A stretch of 64,000 nucleotides of DNA, taken from the NCBI RefSeq assembly GCF_900142365.1, contig NZ_FRAP01000026.1, positions 1 through 64,000 of the forward strand, written 5' to 3'. The notes beneath the pieces are model-generated. The model did no database searches. It was not told where the DNA came from and saw nothing but the letters and a program-made list of their open reading frames with translations. This DNA is from Pseudonocardia thermophila (GTDB lineage Bacteria; Actinomycetota; Actinomycetes; Mycobacteriales; Pseudonocardiaceae). Position 1 is the stretch's first letter; each line of letters opens with the position of its first letter. The position numbers and the translations under genes were made by a program. Below, piece by piece: positions 33,546 through 43,029 of the stretch.

Positions 33546-35092
33546 CCGCCACAGTCGCCCGGACGCGGTCCCGGCGGCCGGTTCATCCGAACCGGCCGCC
33601 GGTCCTGCTCCTCGCCGGCGCGGCGGCCGCGGCCGTCGTCGCGGTCGTGCCGCTGGTCTACCTCGCGGTCCGCGCGGGTGGGGCCGGCCCGGAGCGCGTG
33701 CTGCAGATCCTCAGCGGGCCGCGCACGCTCGAGCTGGCGATGCGCAGCATCGGGCTCGCGGCAGCGGTGACCGCGGCGTGCGTGGTCATCGGCACCGGCG
33801 CCGCGTGGCTCGTCGTCCGCACCGACATCCCGCGGCCGCGGGTGTTCGCCGTGCTGCTGGCGCTGCCGCTGGCCGTCCCGTCCTACGTCGCGGGCTTCAC
33901 CTGGATCGCGGAGGCACCCGGGCTCGCCGGGTTCTGGGGCGCGTTCGGCGTTCTGACCGCGGTGAACTTCCCGTACGTGCTGCTCCCGGTCGCCGCCGCG
34001 CTGCGCAGCGCCGACGCCGCCACCGAGGAGGTGGCCCGCTCGCTCGGGTACGGGCCGCTGCGCGTGCTCGCGACCGTCACGTGGGCGCACGTGCGGCCCG
34101 CCGCCACCGCCGGCGGGCTGCTCGTCGCGCTCTACGTGCTCAGCGACTTCGGCGCCGTCTCCCTCATGCGCTTCGAGACCTTCACCCTCGGCATCTACAC
34201 CAGCTACCGCGGCACGTTCGACCGCACGCCCGCCGCGGTGCTGGGCTGCGTGCTCGTCGCGCTGGCCGCCCTCGTCACGTGGGGCGAGGCCCGCGCCCGC
34301 GGCCGCTCGGCCCACCGCACCTCCTCCGGCGCGCCGCGGCCGCCGTCGCCGGTGCGGCTGGGCCGGTGGAAGCCGGTCGCGGTCGCGGCGCTGCTCGGCG
34401 TCGTCGCGATCTCGGCGGGCGTGCCGGTGCTGAGCCTCGTGCGCTGGACGGCCACCGGCACCGATCTCGACCTCGGCGCGCTCGCGGCGGCGACGCTCAC
34501 CACGTTCGAGGTCGCTGCGCTGGGTGCCGCGCTGACGACCGTGCTCGCGGTCCCGGTCGGTGTGCTGGCCGCGCGCTACCGCACCCGGACCGTCGCGCTG
34601 CTGGAGGCCGGCACGTACGTGGGGCACGCACTGCCCGGCATCACCGTCGGGCTCGCGCTGGTGTTCCTCGGCGTGCGGCTCGTACCGGGCATGTACCAGC
34701 AGCTGCCGCTGCTGCTCGTCGGCTACGCGGTGCTGTTCCTGCCGCTGGCCGTCGGCAGCGTGCGCACCGCGGTGGCCGCCGCCCCGCCGCGGCTGGAGGA
34801 GGTCTCGCGCTCACTCGGCCACGGCCGGGTCGCGACCCTGTTCAGGGTGACCCTCCCCCTGGCCGCGCCCGGCATCGCGGCCGGTGCGGCACTGGCCGCG
34901 CTCACGATCGCCAAGGAGCTGCCGGCCACGCTCATGCTGCGCCCCACCGGCGCCGACACCCTGGCCGTGGAGCTCTGGCAACACACGTCGGTCAGCGAGT
35001 ACGCGGCAGCCGCACCGTACGCGGCGGCGCTCGTCATACTCGCGGTCGTGCCGACCCTCCTGCTGCAGCGCATCACCGGGCGGCCCGCATGA
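33542..35092 (+). CDS. Iron(III) ABC transporter permease (FbpB-like, two-domain)
   Basis: About 516 residues, two fused permease halves with roughly twelve helices. Each half has an EAA loop (EEVARSLGYGPLRVLATVTW and EEVSRSLGHGRVATLFRVTL). The first good GTG (33647) would remove most of the first helix. In frame upstream there is only CTG at 33542, overlapping the stop of the preceding gene, so a CTG start is proposed. The remainder is certain. Passes iron across the inner membrane with the downstream ATPase. Confidence 0.85.
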   Translation: MTATVARTRSRRPVHPNRPPVLLLAGAAAAAVVAVVPLVYLAVRAGGAGPERVLQILSGPRTLELAMRSIGLAAAVTAACVVIGTGAAWLVVRTDIPRPRVFAVLLALPLAVPSYVAGFTWIAEAPGLAGFWGAFGVLTAVNFPYVLLPVAAALRSADAATEEVARSLGYGPLRVLATVTWAHVRPAATAGGLLVALYVLSDFGAVSLMRFETFTLGIYTSYRGTFDRTPAAVLGCVLVALAALVTWGEARARGRSAHRTSSGAPRPPSPVRLGRWKPVAVAALLGVVAISAGVPVLSLVRWTATGTDLDLGALAAATLTTFEVAALGAALTTVLAVPVGVLAARYRTRTVALLEAGTYVGHALPGITVGLALVFLGVRLVPGMYQQLPLLLVGYAVLFLPLAVGSVRTAVAAAPPRLEEVSRSLGHGRVATLFRVTLPLAAPGIAAGAALAALTIAKELPATLMLRPTGADTLAVELWQHTSVSEYAAAAPYAAALVILAVVPTLLLQRITGRPA

Positions 35093-36138
35093 CCGGGCCC
35101 GCGCTGAGCGTCCGCGGTCTGCGGGCCGGCTTCCCGGACCACCCCGACGTGCTGGCCGGCATCGACCTGGAGGTGCCCCGCGGGGGGCTGGTCGCCGTGC
35201 TCGGGGCGTCCGGCGGCGGCAAGACGACGCTGCTGCGGGTCGTGGCGGGCTTCCACCCCGCTGCCGCCGGCACCGTCGAGCTCGGCGGCCGGCCGGTGGC
35301 CGGGCCGGGCCTGCACGTGCCCCCGGAGCGGCGGCGGATCGGGCTGGTGCCGCAGGAGGGGGCGCTGTTCCCGCACCTCACGGTCGCTGACAACGTCGGT
35401 TTCGGGCTGAGCCGGCGGGAGCGGCGCGGATCGCGCGTGGCGGAGATGCTGGAGCTGGTCGGCCTGGCGGGCTTCGAGGAGCGCCGACCGGGTGAGCTCT
35501 CCGGTGGGCAGCAGCAGCGGGTGGCGGTGGCCAGGGCGCTCGCGGCCGCCCCCGAGCTCGTCCTGCTCGACGAGCCGTTCTCCGCGCTCGACGCGGGTCT
35601 GCGCAGCGAGGTGCGCGATCAGGTCCGGGAGGCGCTGCGCGCCGCAGGGGCGAGCGCGGTGCTCGTCACCCACGACCAGCAGGAGGCACTGGGCTGCGCC
35701 GATCTGGTCGCCGTGCTGCGCGACGGGCGGATGGTGCAGACCGGGACCCCGCAGCAGATCTACCGCGAGCCCGCCGATCTCGGCGTGGCCCGCTTCGTCG
35801 GGGAGGCCGTGGTACTGCCGGGGAGCCTGCGCAACGGGTGTGCCCGCACCCCGATCGGCATGGTGCCGGTGGCCTCGGCGAACGGCTCCGGTGCGGACGA
35901 GAGCGGTTCGGTGCTGCTGCGCCCCGAGCAGCTGCGCGCGAGCGCGGACCCCCATGCCGCCGGCTCCGCGACCGTGCGGGAGATCGTCTTCCACGGCGCC
36001 GACACCACCGTGGTGGTAGAGCTGGGCGACGGCCTGCGCGTGAGGTGCCGGCAGCCCGACGTCCCGGACGTGCGGCCCGGCGACCCGGTCGCGGTCACCG
36101 TGCACGGGCAGGCGCGCTGGTTCCCCGAGACCCGGTAA
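35089..36138 (+). CDS. Iron(III) ABC transporter ATP-binding protein (FbpC-like)
   Basis: 349 residues. Walker A GASGGGKTT (around 38-46), LSGGQQQRVAVARAL, Walker B LVLLDEPFSALD and the switch His in VTHDQQEA. A C-terminal TOBE-like regulatory region from about 250 includes LLRPEQLRAS. Its ATG overlaps the TGA of the permease gene. Confidence 0.94.
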   Translation: MTGPALSVRGLRAGFPDHPDVLAGIDLEVPRGGLVAVLGASGGGKTTLLRVVAGFHPAAAGTVELGGRPVAGPGLHVPPERRRIGLVPQEGALFPHLTVADNVGFGLSRRERRGSRVAEMLELVGLAGFEERRPGELSGGQQQRVAVARALAAAPELVLLDEPFSALDAGLRSEVRDQVREALRAAGASAVLVTHDQQEALGCADLVAVLRDGRMVQTGTPQQIYREPADLGVARFVGEAVVLPGSLRNGCARTPIGMVPVASANGSGADESGSVLLRPEQLRASADPHAAGSATVREIVFHGADTTVVVELGDGLRVRCRQPDVPDVRPGDPVAVTVHGQARWFPETR

Positions 36139-36192
36139 CGGGACGGCGCTCGGTTCCCGATCGGAACGCCGTGCGCGCAAGATGATATCACT

Positions 36193-36202
36193 TTGCTATA
36201 CT
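36193..36202 (+). promoter_or_regulatory. Extended -10 promoter of the SPFH gene
   Basis: TTTGCTATACT contains TATACT preceded by TGC, in an unusually A/T-rich island (36181-36205) for this genome. No good -35 is seen, which fits an extended -10 promoter. Confidence 0.5.
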
Positions 36203-36238
36203 CGTGACAGCAACAGCGGCCGACCGAGGGAGATCACC

Positions 36239-37165
36239 ATGTCGACCACCCGCAGCGCGCCCACCGGCGACGTCACCGTCCGCATGCCCGACCCCGCCGT
36301 GCAGGAGCGCCCGGCGTCGAGCACCAACGGGGTGCTGATGCTGCTGATCGGCCTGGTGCTCCTCGTCGCCGCCGCCCTCGTGCTGGTCTCCGGGGTCAAC
36401 GCCGAGGACGGCATCCGCATCACGATCGGTGTGCTCGTCGGCCTCGTGGGCCTGATCCTCCTGGCCGGGCTGCTCACCGTCGCGCCGGGCGAGGCGAAGG
36501 TGCTGCAACTGTTCGGCAGCTACACCGGCACGGTCCGCAAGCCGGGCCTGCACTGGGTCAACCCGCTGACCAGCAAGAAGAAGATCTCCACCCGGATCCG
36601 CAACCACGAGAGCGACGTGCTGAAGGTCAACGACCTCGACGGCAACCCGATCGAGATCGCCGCCGTCGTCGTCTGGCAGGTCGAGGACACCGCGCGGGCG
36701 GTGTTCGAGGTGGACGAGTTCGTCGAGTTCGTGCACACCCAGACCGAGGCTGCGGTCCGCCACATCGCCACCACCTACGCCTACGACGCGCACACCGACG
36801 ACACCGTGTCGCTGCGCGGCAACGCCGACTCGATCACCTCGGAGCTGTCGGCGGAGATCGCCGCGCGCGTCGAGTCGGCTGGGGTGCGGATCGTCGAGTC
36901 CCGCATCACCCACCTCGCCTACGCCCCCGAGATCGCCGGCGCGATGCTGCAGCGCCAGCAGGCCGGCGCGGTCGTCGCCGCGCGCAGCCACATCGTCGAA
37001 GGCGCGGTCGGTATGGTCGAGATGGCGCTGGAGAAGCTCTCCGAGAAGGAGATCGTCGACCTCGACGAGGAGCGCAAGGCCGCGATGGTGTCGAACCTGC
37101 TCGTCGTGCTGTGCGGCGACCGGGGCACGCAGCCGGTCGTCAACACCGGTTCGCTCTACCACTGA
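36239..37165 (+). CDS. SPFH/prohibitin-family membrane protein
   Basis: 308 residues. Two adjacent membrane helices (about 34-54 and 60-80), then an SPFH domain from about 90 (GEAKVLQLFGSYTGTVRKPGLHWVNP) to 230 and a helical region rich in Ala/Glu (LQRQQAGAVVAARSHIVEGA). Scaffold proteins of this family organise membrane patches and may guard proteases. AGGGAG precedes the ATG. The small ribbon-helix-helix-like gene starts four bases after its stop, so the two are co-transcribed. Confidence 0.88.
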   Translation: MSTTRSAPTGDVTVRMPDPAVQERPASSTNGVLMLLIGLVLLVAAALVLVSGVNAEDGIRITIGVLVGLVGLILLAGLLTVAPGEAKVLQLFGSYTGTVRKPGLHWVNPLTSKKKISTRIRNHESDVLKVNDLDGNPIEIAAVVVWQVEDTARAVFEVDEFVEFVHTQTEAAVRHIATTYAYDAHTDDTVSLRGNADSITSELSAEIAARVESAGVRIVESRITHLAYAPEIAGAMLQRQQAGAVVAARSHIVEGAVGMVEMALEKLSEKEIVDLDEERKAAMVSNLLVVLCGDRGTQPVVNTGSLYH

Positions 37166-37169
37166 ACCG

Positions 37170-37451
37170 GTGCCGGAGCGCAAGAGCTTCCTGCTGCGGC
37201 TCGACCCGGCCGTCCACGACGCGCTCGCGCGGTGGGCGGCCGACGAGCTGCGCAGCACCAACGCCCAGATCGACTACCTGCTGCGGCGGGCGCTCGCCGA
37301 GGCCGGTCGGCTGCCGAAGGAAGCGAAGCCACCACGGCCGCGGGGGCGTCCGGCCGGGCGGCGCACCGGCGACGGCACCACCACCGAGGGATACACCGAG
37401 GACCACACCCTCCGCCCGGATGGCAGGACGGACGGTGGTGCGGGGGCGTGA
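37170..37451 (+). CDS. Ribbon-helix-helix (Arc-type) small protein
   Basis: 93 residues. Residues 1-45 (MPERKSFLLRLDPAVHDALARWA...NAQIDYLLRRAL) fit a ribbon-helix-helix DNA-binding fold, the strand being KSFLLRL. The C-terminal half is Arg/Gly/Thr-rich and likely disordered. Coupled to the SPFH gene. Not an obvious antitoxin, as no toxin gene is adjacent. It could be a regulator or a partner of the SPFH scaffold. Confidence 0.7.
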   Translation: MPERKSFLLRLDPAVHDALARWAADELRSTNAQIDYLLRRALAEAGRLPKEAKPPRPRGRPAGRRTGDGTTTEGYTEDHTLRPDGRTDGGAGA

Positions 37452-37683
37452 CGGACCGGATACCGGGCGAGACACGACGTGACCAGGGCTTTGCTCCGGT
37501 CGGAGCAACTGTGAGATCACCCACTGCCCGATGACGCCCCGATCGGCCGTGTGCCCTCCCGCCAACGGCGGCACCCGTGACACGATGCCCGACCATGGGA
37601 TTGCGCAGGGTCGGCGACACCCGCGTCCCGTCTCGTGCAGCGCCGTCGATCAGGTCGTTCCGTCCATCGGAGGAGGGCACCGG

Positions 37684-39588
37684 GTGCCAGTGACCCACCC
37701 GTCTGTGGGCCCACCTGGCCCGGTCGCCCCACCCGATCGCCCCGACGGCCCCTGCCAGCTGCTGCTCGGCGGGCCCCGCTGCACCTGCGCGGCCCGAGCC
37801 CCGCACCTGAGCGACGAGGAGGTGCTCGCCCGCGCCTCCGGGATGCTCGTCTGGTACCAGCGCGCCGGGCACACCGGCCGGCTCGAGGCACGCCGCGGCC
37901 TGGACGCGATGCTCATCGCGACCCGAGACCGCCCGGCCCTGCAGGCCGAGCTGCTGCGCATCGCGATCAGCGTCGTCCTCGTGCCCGACGACGAGGACGA
38001 CGGAGCCGTCGCCGTCGCCGACATCGACGCGAAGCTCGACGAGTTCGGCAAGCTCGCCGAGAAGGAGGGCGACGAGGTCCGGCTCGGCGAAGCCGCCGTG
38101 CTGCGGGCGCTGCGCACGATGCGGTTCGGCTTCGGCGACAACGCGCTCGTCGACACCGCCGTCGCGCTCACCACCCTCGGCGAGGTGGAGGGCCCACCGG
38201 ACAACCTGCCCGAGGAAGCCGTCGCCGACTGGTACCGCCGCCTGTCCCGCACCCTCAACGGCCTGGTGATCGTGCTGCTGAAGCTGGGGGCGCACGAGCT
38301 GGCCGACGACGTGTCCCGACGCGCGGTCGACGTGTCCAACACATGGGGCACCCCGATGGAGCGGCTGATCAACCTGCTCAACCGGGTCCGATTGCAGGTG
38401 TCCTGGGCGCTGCGCCTGGAACGCGCGAACCGGGCCGCCGCGGCGGCCACCCGGTTCGTGGGCGCAGCGCAGACCGCCCGCGCGGCCGCCGCCCTGTGGA
38501 CCCCCGCCCTGCATCCCGGCGCCACCGAACGCCCGCCCGCCGCTGTCGAGGAGTGCTCGATCATCGGTGCCGCGCTCGCGCTGCACCATCCCGCACCGCA
38601 CCACCTCGACATGCTCACCGCGCTGCACGACAAGGCGCACTACCACGACGACCGCATCGCCCTCGGCATCGCCACCTCGCGCTGCATGCAGGCCGCCGAC
38701 CGCGCCGACGACGCGCTCGCCCTGCTCGTCGCACTGCGCGACGACCTGCAGGGCGGGGCCGGCCGCGGGCCCACCACCGAGTCGGTGCTGTTCCTGGCGC
38801 TGCACCGGGAGGTCGCAGCGCTGGAGCGGATCGTCCACGGCGACCACCCGGCCGGTGCGGAGCCGAGCGCAGCGCACCGCTACGCGGCCGCGCTGGAGAA
38901 CGAGCTGTGGGCGCTGCGCGAGGCCCGGCTGACGGCGCTGCGCAGCCACACCGAGCACCACCGCATGATCCGCCAGCACGGCCACGAGCTGTCCGAGCTC
39001 TCCGCCGTCGCCGCCCAGGCCCTGCAGGACCCGCTCACGGGGCTGCCCAACCGGCGCGCCCTCGACATGCGCCTGGCCGAGGTCACCTCCAGCCCGGCGA
39101 GCCAGCCGTGCAGCATCGCGCTGATCGATCTCGACGGGTTCAAGGAGGTCAACGACTCCCAGTCGCACGCCGCGGGCGACACCGTGCTCCGCGAGATCGC
39201 ATCCTGCCTGCGCACCACGCTGCGCACCGGCGGGCGCGGCCAGGACATGGTGGCCCGCTACGGCGGCGACGAGTTCGTCGTCGTCATGCCGTCCACCCAG
39301 CTCCCGGTCGCTGTCTCGGCGTTGAACCGGGCCGTGGAAGCCGTCGCCGCCCTGCCGTACGACATCGCCTCCGGGGTGACGCTCAGCGTCGGCGTCGCCG
39401 CCGCACCGCAGGGCGTGGACCCGGCCGCTGCGCTGGCCGCCGCCGACACCGCGATGTACCGGGCGAAGCGTGCGGGCGGCAACACCGTCGTGGGTGCGGG
39501 GCTGCCGGACGCGCCCAGCGCCCGGCACCGCCGTCCGAGCCCGGCGCGCGTGCGCTCGATGGCGCGGGCGCAGCGGCGGTCCGGCTGA
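37684..39588 (+). CDS. GGDEF diguanylate cyclase with helical N-terminal sensor
   Basis: About 634 residues. N-terminal 420 residues are mostly helical, TPR-like and Leu/Ala/Arg-rich, with no membrane segment. A GGDEF domain occupies about 450-610: DPLTGLPNRRAL, LIDLDGFKEVNDSQSHAAGD and the intact RYGGDEFVVVMP, so it should make c-di-GMP. The start is the GTG at VPVTHPS after GGAGGAGGG; upstream frame codons are less certain. It may oppose the EAL protein at 3.2-5.2 kb. Confidence 0.83.
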   Translation: MPVTHPSVGPPGPVAPPDRPDGPCQLLLGGPRCTCAARAPHLSDEEVLARASGMLVWYQRAGHTGRLEARRGLDAMLIATRDRPALQAELLRIAISVVLVPDDEDDGAVAVADIDAKLDEFGKLAEKEGDEVRLGEAAVLRALRTMRFGFGDNALVDTAVALTTLGEVEGPPDNLPEEAVADWYRRLSRTLNGLVIVLLKLGAHELADDVSRRAVDVSNTWGTPMERLINLLNRVRLQVSWALRLERANRAAAAATRFVGAAQTARAAAALWTPALHPGATERPPAAVEECSIIGAALALHHPAPHHLDMLTALHDKAHYHDDRIALGIATSRCMQAADRADDALALLVALRDDLQGGAGRGPTTESVLFLALHREVAALERIVHGDHPAGAEPSAAHRYAAALENELWALREARLTALRSHTEHHRMIRQHGHELSELSAVAAQALQDPLTGLPNRRALDMRLAEVTSSPASQPCSIALIDLDGFKEVNDSQSHAAGDTVLREIASCLRTTLRTGGRGQDMVARYGGDEFVVVMPSTQLPVAVSALNRAVEAVAALPYDIASGVTLSVGVAAAPQGVDPAAALAAADTAMYRAKRAGGNTVVGAGLPDAPSARHRRPSPARVRSMARAQRRSG

Positions 39589-39601
39589 TCCCCGCTCCGG
39601 C

Positions 39602-40447
39602 TCAGGCCAGGCGGGTCATGTCCACGCTGACGTTCAGCGTCGACGAGGCCTGACCGGAGAAGATCCCCTTCAGCGGCGGGACGTCCGCGTAGTCGCGGCC
39701 CACCGCCACCCACACGTGCCGGTTGCCGATCTCCAGGTCGTTGGTCGGGTCGTAGCCCCACCAGCCGCCCGTCCACGCCTCGACCCAGGCGTGGCTCTCC
39801 CCCTGCACGGTCTCGCGGACGTCGGTGTCCTCGCGCGGCAGCAGGTAGCCCGACACGTAGCGGGCCGGGATGCCCATCTCGCGCAGCAGCAGGAGCGTCA
39901 GGTGCACGAAGTCCTGGCACACGCCGGTGCGGGTGTGCCAGGCCTCCAGCGCCGAGGTCTGCACACCGGTGACGCCGGGCTGGTAGGTGAGCTGCTCCCG
40001 CACCCAGCTGCCCGCGGCGAGCACCGCCTCGACCGGGTCCAGCCCGCGCCGGAGGTCGGCCGCGGCCTCGGCCAGCTCCGGGTCGTGCCCGACGTAGCCG
40101 GTGAACTCCAGCATCTCGGCGAACCGGTCACGCACGTCCTCGTCGGCGAGGTCCTCCCAGGTCGCGCCGCGCACCGGCGGCAGCGGGTCGGCCGTCTCCA
40201 CCACCGACGTCGCCGTCACCGCCAGCTCGGTGTGCGGGGCGTGCAGGTCGAACGCGGTGACGAGGGTGCCCCAGTAGTCGGTGTAGCGGTACGCGCGAGT
40301 CGCCGGCGAGGTCTCCACGCGGCTGGCGATCACGTTCTGCCGGGCGTCGCTGCGCGGGGTCATCCGCGCCTCGTTGTACGACTCCACGACCGGCGACTCG
40401 TAGGTGTAGCCGGTCTCGTGGACGATGCGGATCCGCCATCCGGCCAT
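39602..40447 (-). CDS. Transglutaminase-like protein of the alpha-E cluster
   Basis: 281 residues. N-terminal bacterial transglutaminase-like domain (RIRIVHETGYTYESPV), then a core with catalytic Cys in RTGVCQDFVHL (around 175), His in GESHAWVEAW (around 217) and Asp in GYDPTND (around 231). Last gene of the ATP-grasp/alpha-E/transglutaminase operon; proposed in the literature to make or process a peptide linked to proteins. Confidence 0.9.
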   Translation of the reverse strand: MAGWRIRIVHETGYTYESPVVESYNEARMTPRSDARQNVIASRVETSPATRAYRYTDYWGTLVTAFDLHAPHTELAVTATSVVETADPLPPVRGATWEDLADEDVRDRFAEMLEFTGYVGHDPELAEAAADLRRGLDPVEAVLAAGSWVREQLTYQPGVTGVQTSALEAWHTRTGVCQDFVHLTLLLLREMGIPARYVSGYLLPREDTDVRETVQGESHAWVEAWTGGWWGYDPTNDLEIGNRHVWVAVGRDYADVPPLKGIFSGQASSTLNVSVDMTRLA

Positions 40448-40450
40448 CGC

Positions 40451-41398
40451 CTACACCACCTCCGGGGCCGTCCACGCCACCCACGGCGACGTGTGGAAGT
40501 ACTGCTGCGAGACGGCCTCGCCGGTCTCGGTGATGCACTCCTGCAGCGCCGTGAGCCGCGCCGGGAGATCGACGAGCAGGTCCTCGGGACGCAGGAACTC
40601 CAGCTCGCTGCGCGCTCGCCCGAGCAGCCGCAGCGCCTCGGCCTTCGCCCCGATCCGCTGGGTCGGGCGGCTGTCCAGTTCGGACAGACAGATCTCGGCC
40701 TGCCGCAGCGCGTGGAACACCGAGCGCGGGAACAGCCGGTCCATCAGCAGGAACTGCACGACGCGGGCCGCGTCGACCGCCCCCCGGTAGGTGCGCAGGT
40801 ACGTGTCGGCGGCCCCGGCGCAGCGCAGCACCGCCAACCAGCCCGGCGACGACGCCCGGTCCGACACCCGCGACATCAGCAGGCGCACGATCATGTCGAC
40901 GCGCTCGACCGAGCGGCCCAGCAGGTAGAAGCGCCAGGTGTCGTCGCGGCTCATCGTGGAGGCGGCGAGCCCGTTGAACATCGCCGCGCGGTCCTCGACG
41001 TAGGTGAAGAACGCGTGCGGGCCCGCCCAGCGGGCGTAGCGCTGCCGCTCCGGCAGCGCGTTCCAGGTCGCGTTGAGGCACTCCCACATCTCGGAGCTGA
41101 CGACCTCACGAGCGCCGCGGGCGTTCTCCCGCGCGCTCGACACGGAGCGCACGATCGAGCCCGGCTGTTCGGTCGAGTAGCCGACGATCTCGGTCAGCGA
41201 CCACGCGTCGAGCACCTCGTCGGCGGGCGCGGCGATCCCGAGCACGGCCAGCAGGGTGCGGGCGGCCCGGTCGGCGTCGATGGTGGCGTCCTCGAGCAGC
41301 TGGTGCACCGACACGTCGAGGATGCGGGCGGTGTCGTCGGCCCGCTCCACGTAGCGCCCGATCCAGTACAGCGCTTCCGCGTTGCGCGCCAGCATCAC
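40451..41398 (-). CDS. Alpha-E domain protein
   Basis: 315 residues, all helical, starting MMLARNAEALYWIGRYVERADDTAR, the conserved alpha-E N terminus, with further E/R-rich helices such as SVERVDMIVRLLM. Always found with the ATP-grasp and transglutaminase partners and probably a scaffold for them. The start codon overlaps the stop of the ATP-grasp gene. Confidence 0.92.
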   Translation of the reverse strand: MMLARNAEALYWIGRYVERADDTARILDVSVHQLLEDATIDADRAARTLLAVLGIAAPADEVLDAWSLTEIVGYSTEQPGSIVRSVSSARENARGAREVVSSEMWECLNATWNALPERQRYARWAGPHAFFTYVEDRAAMFNGLAASTMSRDDTWRFYLLGRSVERVDMIVRLLMSRVSDRASSPGWLAVLRCAGAADTYLRTYRGAVDAARVVQFLLMDRLFPRSVFHALRQAEICLSELDSRPTQRIGAKAEALRLLGRARSELEFLRPEDLLVDLPARLTALQECITETGEAVSQQYFHTSPWVAWTAPEVV

Positions 41399-43029
41399 GC
41401 CTCCTCTCGTGCCTGCTGCTGCTGCTGTTGCTGCTGCTGGCCGATGGTCAGCTCGGGGCCGTGCTCGGCGGCGCGCGAGGTCGCCGGCGTCGCCGCGACC
41501 AGGCCGCCCTCGCCGAGCTCGCGGTCCACCTCGCCCGAACGCCCGGCCAGCACCCAGGTGTCCTTGCTGCCGCCGCCCTGGCTGGAGTTCACCACGAGGC
41601 TGCCCTCGCGCAGCGCGACCCGGGTCAGCCCACCGGGCAGGACGAACACCTCCTCGCCGTCGTTCACCGCGAACGGGCGCAGGTCGACGTGCCGCGGGAC
41701 GAGCCGGTCACCCACCTTCGTCGGCACCGTGGACAGCTGGACCACCGGCTGCGCGATCCAGCCGCGCGGGTCCTCCAGGATCGACTTGCGCGCCTCCTCC
41801 AGCTGCTCGCGCGTGGCGTTCGGGCCGAAGAGGATCCCGTAGCCGCCCGAGCCCTCGACCGGCTTGAGCACCAGCTCGTCGAGCCGGTCCAGCACGTGAT
41901 CGCGCTCGTCGTCGAGCCAGCAGCGGAACGTGTCGACGTTGGCGATCAGCGGCTTCTCGTCCAGGTAGTAGCTGATCATGTCGGGCACGTAGGTGTAGAC
42001 GAGCTTGTCGTCGCCCACCCCGTTGCCGACCGCGTTGGCGATCACCACGTTGCCGGCGCGGGCGGCGTTGAGCACGCCCGCCACGCCGAGCACCGACGCC
42101 GGGTTGAACTGCAGCGGATCGAGGAACGCGTCGTCGATCCGCCGGTAGATCACGTCCACCCGCTCCTCACCCTGAGTGGTGCGCATGTAGACGACGTTGT
42201 CGCGGCAGAACAGGTCGCGACCCTCGACCAGCTCCACGCCCATCTGCCGGGCCAGCAGCGAGTGCTCGAAGTAGGCCGAGTTGTAGACGCCCGGGGTGAG
42301 CACCACGACCGTCGGGTCCGCGACGTTCGGCGCGGCCGCCCGGCGCAGCGCGCGCAGCAGGTGGGTCGCGTAGTCGCCCACCGCGCGCACCCGCTGCCGC
42401 TTGAACAGGTCGGGGAACACCCGGGCCATCGCGCGGCGGTTCTCCATCACGTAGGACACCCCGGACGGGTTGCGGAGGTTGTCCTCCAGCACCCGGAACG
42501 TGCCCTCCTCGTCGCGCACGACGTCGATGCCGGCGACGTGGATGCGCACCCCGTTCGGCGGGATCAGCCCGGCGGCCTCCCGGTGGAAGTGCGCGCAGGT
42601 GGTGATCAGCCGGCGCGGGATGACCTTGTCGCGCACGATCTCGCCGTCGCCGTAGATGTCGGCCAGGAAGGCCTCCAGGGCGCGCACCCGCTGCACGATG
42701 CCCTTCGACAGCTTCGCCCACTCGCTCGCCGAGAGCACCCGCGGCACGATGTCCAGCGGGAACGGCCGCTCCTGACCGGAGAGCGAGAACGTGATGCCCT
42801 GGTCGAGGTAAGCGCGGTCGAGCGCCTCCGCGCGGGCGGCCAGGTCCTCCGGCGAAGTGGTCGCGATCGCGTCGTGCAGCGCCCGGTACGGCGCGCGCAC
42901 CTCCCCGTCCTCGGAGAACATCTCGTCGTAGGCCCGCCGGTGCGGCCCATCGGGGTTCAGGTACCCGTCGAACAGCGGGGAGTCGGTCCCCCGGCTCTTC
43001 CTGCCGCCCTTCTGGGTCGCTCGCGGCAC
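41395..43029 (-). CDS. Circularly permuted ATP-grasp type 2 ligase
   Basis: 544 residues. LDIVPRVLSASEWAKLSKG, DLHRDG-type region replaced by GLIPPNGVRIHVAGIDVVRDE, VLEDNLRNPSGVSYVMENR, and ATP-grasp residues in LKPVEGSGGYGILFG and RPFAVNDGEEVFVLPGGLTRVA. Expected to form an amide bond with ATP. The C terminus ends in nine glutamines encoded by a CAG/CAA run, then AREEA. First gene of the operon with alpha-E and transglutaminase genes. Confidence 0.92.
   Translation of the reverse strand: MPRATQKGGRKSRGTDSPLFDGYLNPDGPHRRAYDEMFSEDGEVRAPYRALHDAIATTSPEDLAARAEALDRAYLDQGITFSLSGQERPFPLDIVPRVLSASEWAKLSKGIVQRVRALEAFLADIYGDGEIVRDKVIPRRLITTCAHFHREAAGLIPPNGVRIHVAGIDVVRDEEGTFRVLEDNLRNPSGVSYVMENRRAMARVFPDLFKRQRVRAVGDYATHLLRALRRAAAPNVADPTVVVLTPGVYNSAYFEHSLLARQMGVELVEGRDLFCRDNVVYMRTTQGEERVDVIYRRIDDAFLDPLQFNPASVLGVAGVLNAARAGNVVIANAVGNGVGDDKLVYTYVPDMISYYLDEKPLIANVDTFRCWLDDERDHVLDRLDELVLKPVEGSGGYGILFGPNATREQLEEARKSILEDPRGWIAQPVVQLSTVPTKVGDRLVPRHVDLRPFAVNDGEEVFVLPGGLTRVALREGSLVVNSSQGGGSKDTWVLAGRSGEVDRELGEGGLVAATPATSRAAEHGPELTIGQQQQQQQQQAREEA
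41413..41439 (-). repeat. CAG microsatellite coding nine glutamines
   Basis: Minus-strand CAG repeated nine times, one as CAA, near the 3' end of the ATP-grasp gene. Slippage here would alter only the C-terminal tail in 3-base steps. Confidence 0.9.

Noticed and set aside
36182..36238. Upstream start for the SPFH protein (MISLCYTRDS)
   Set aside because: It would begin upstream of the TATACT promoter element, and the MSTTRS start has AGGGAG.
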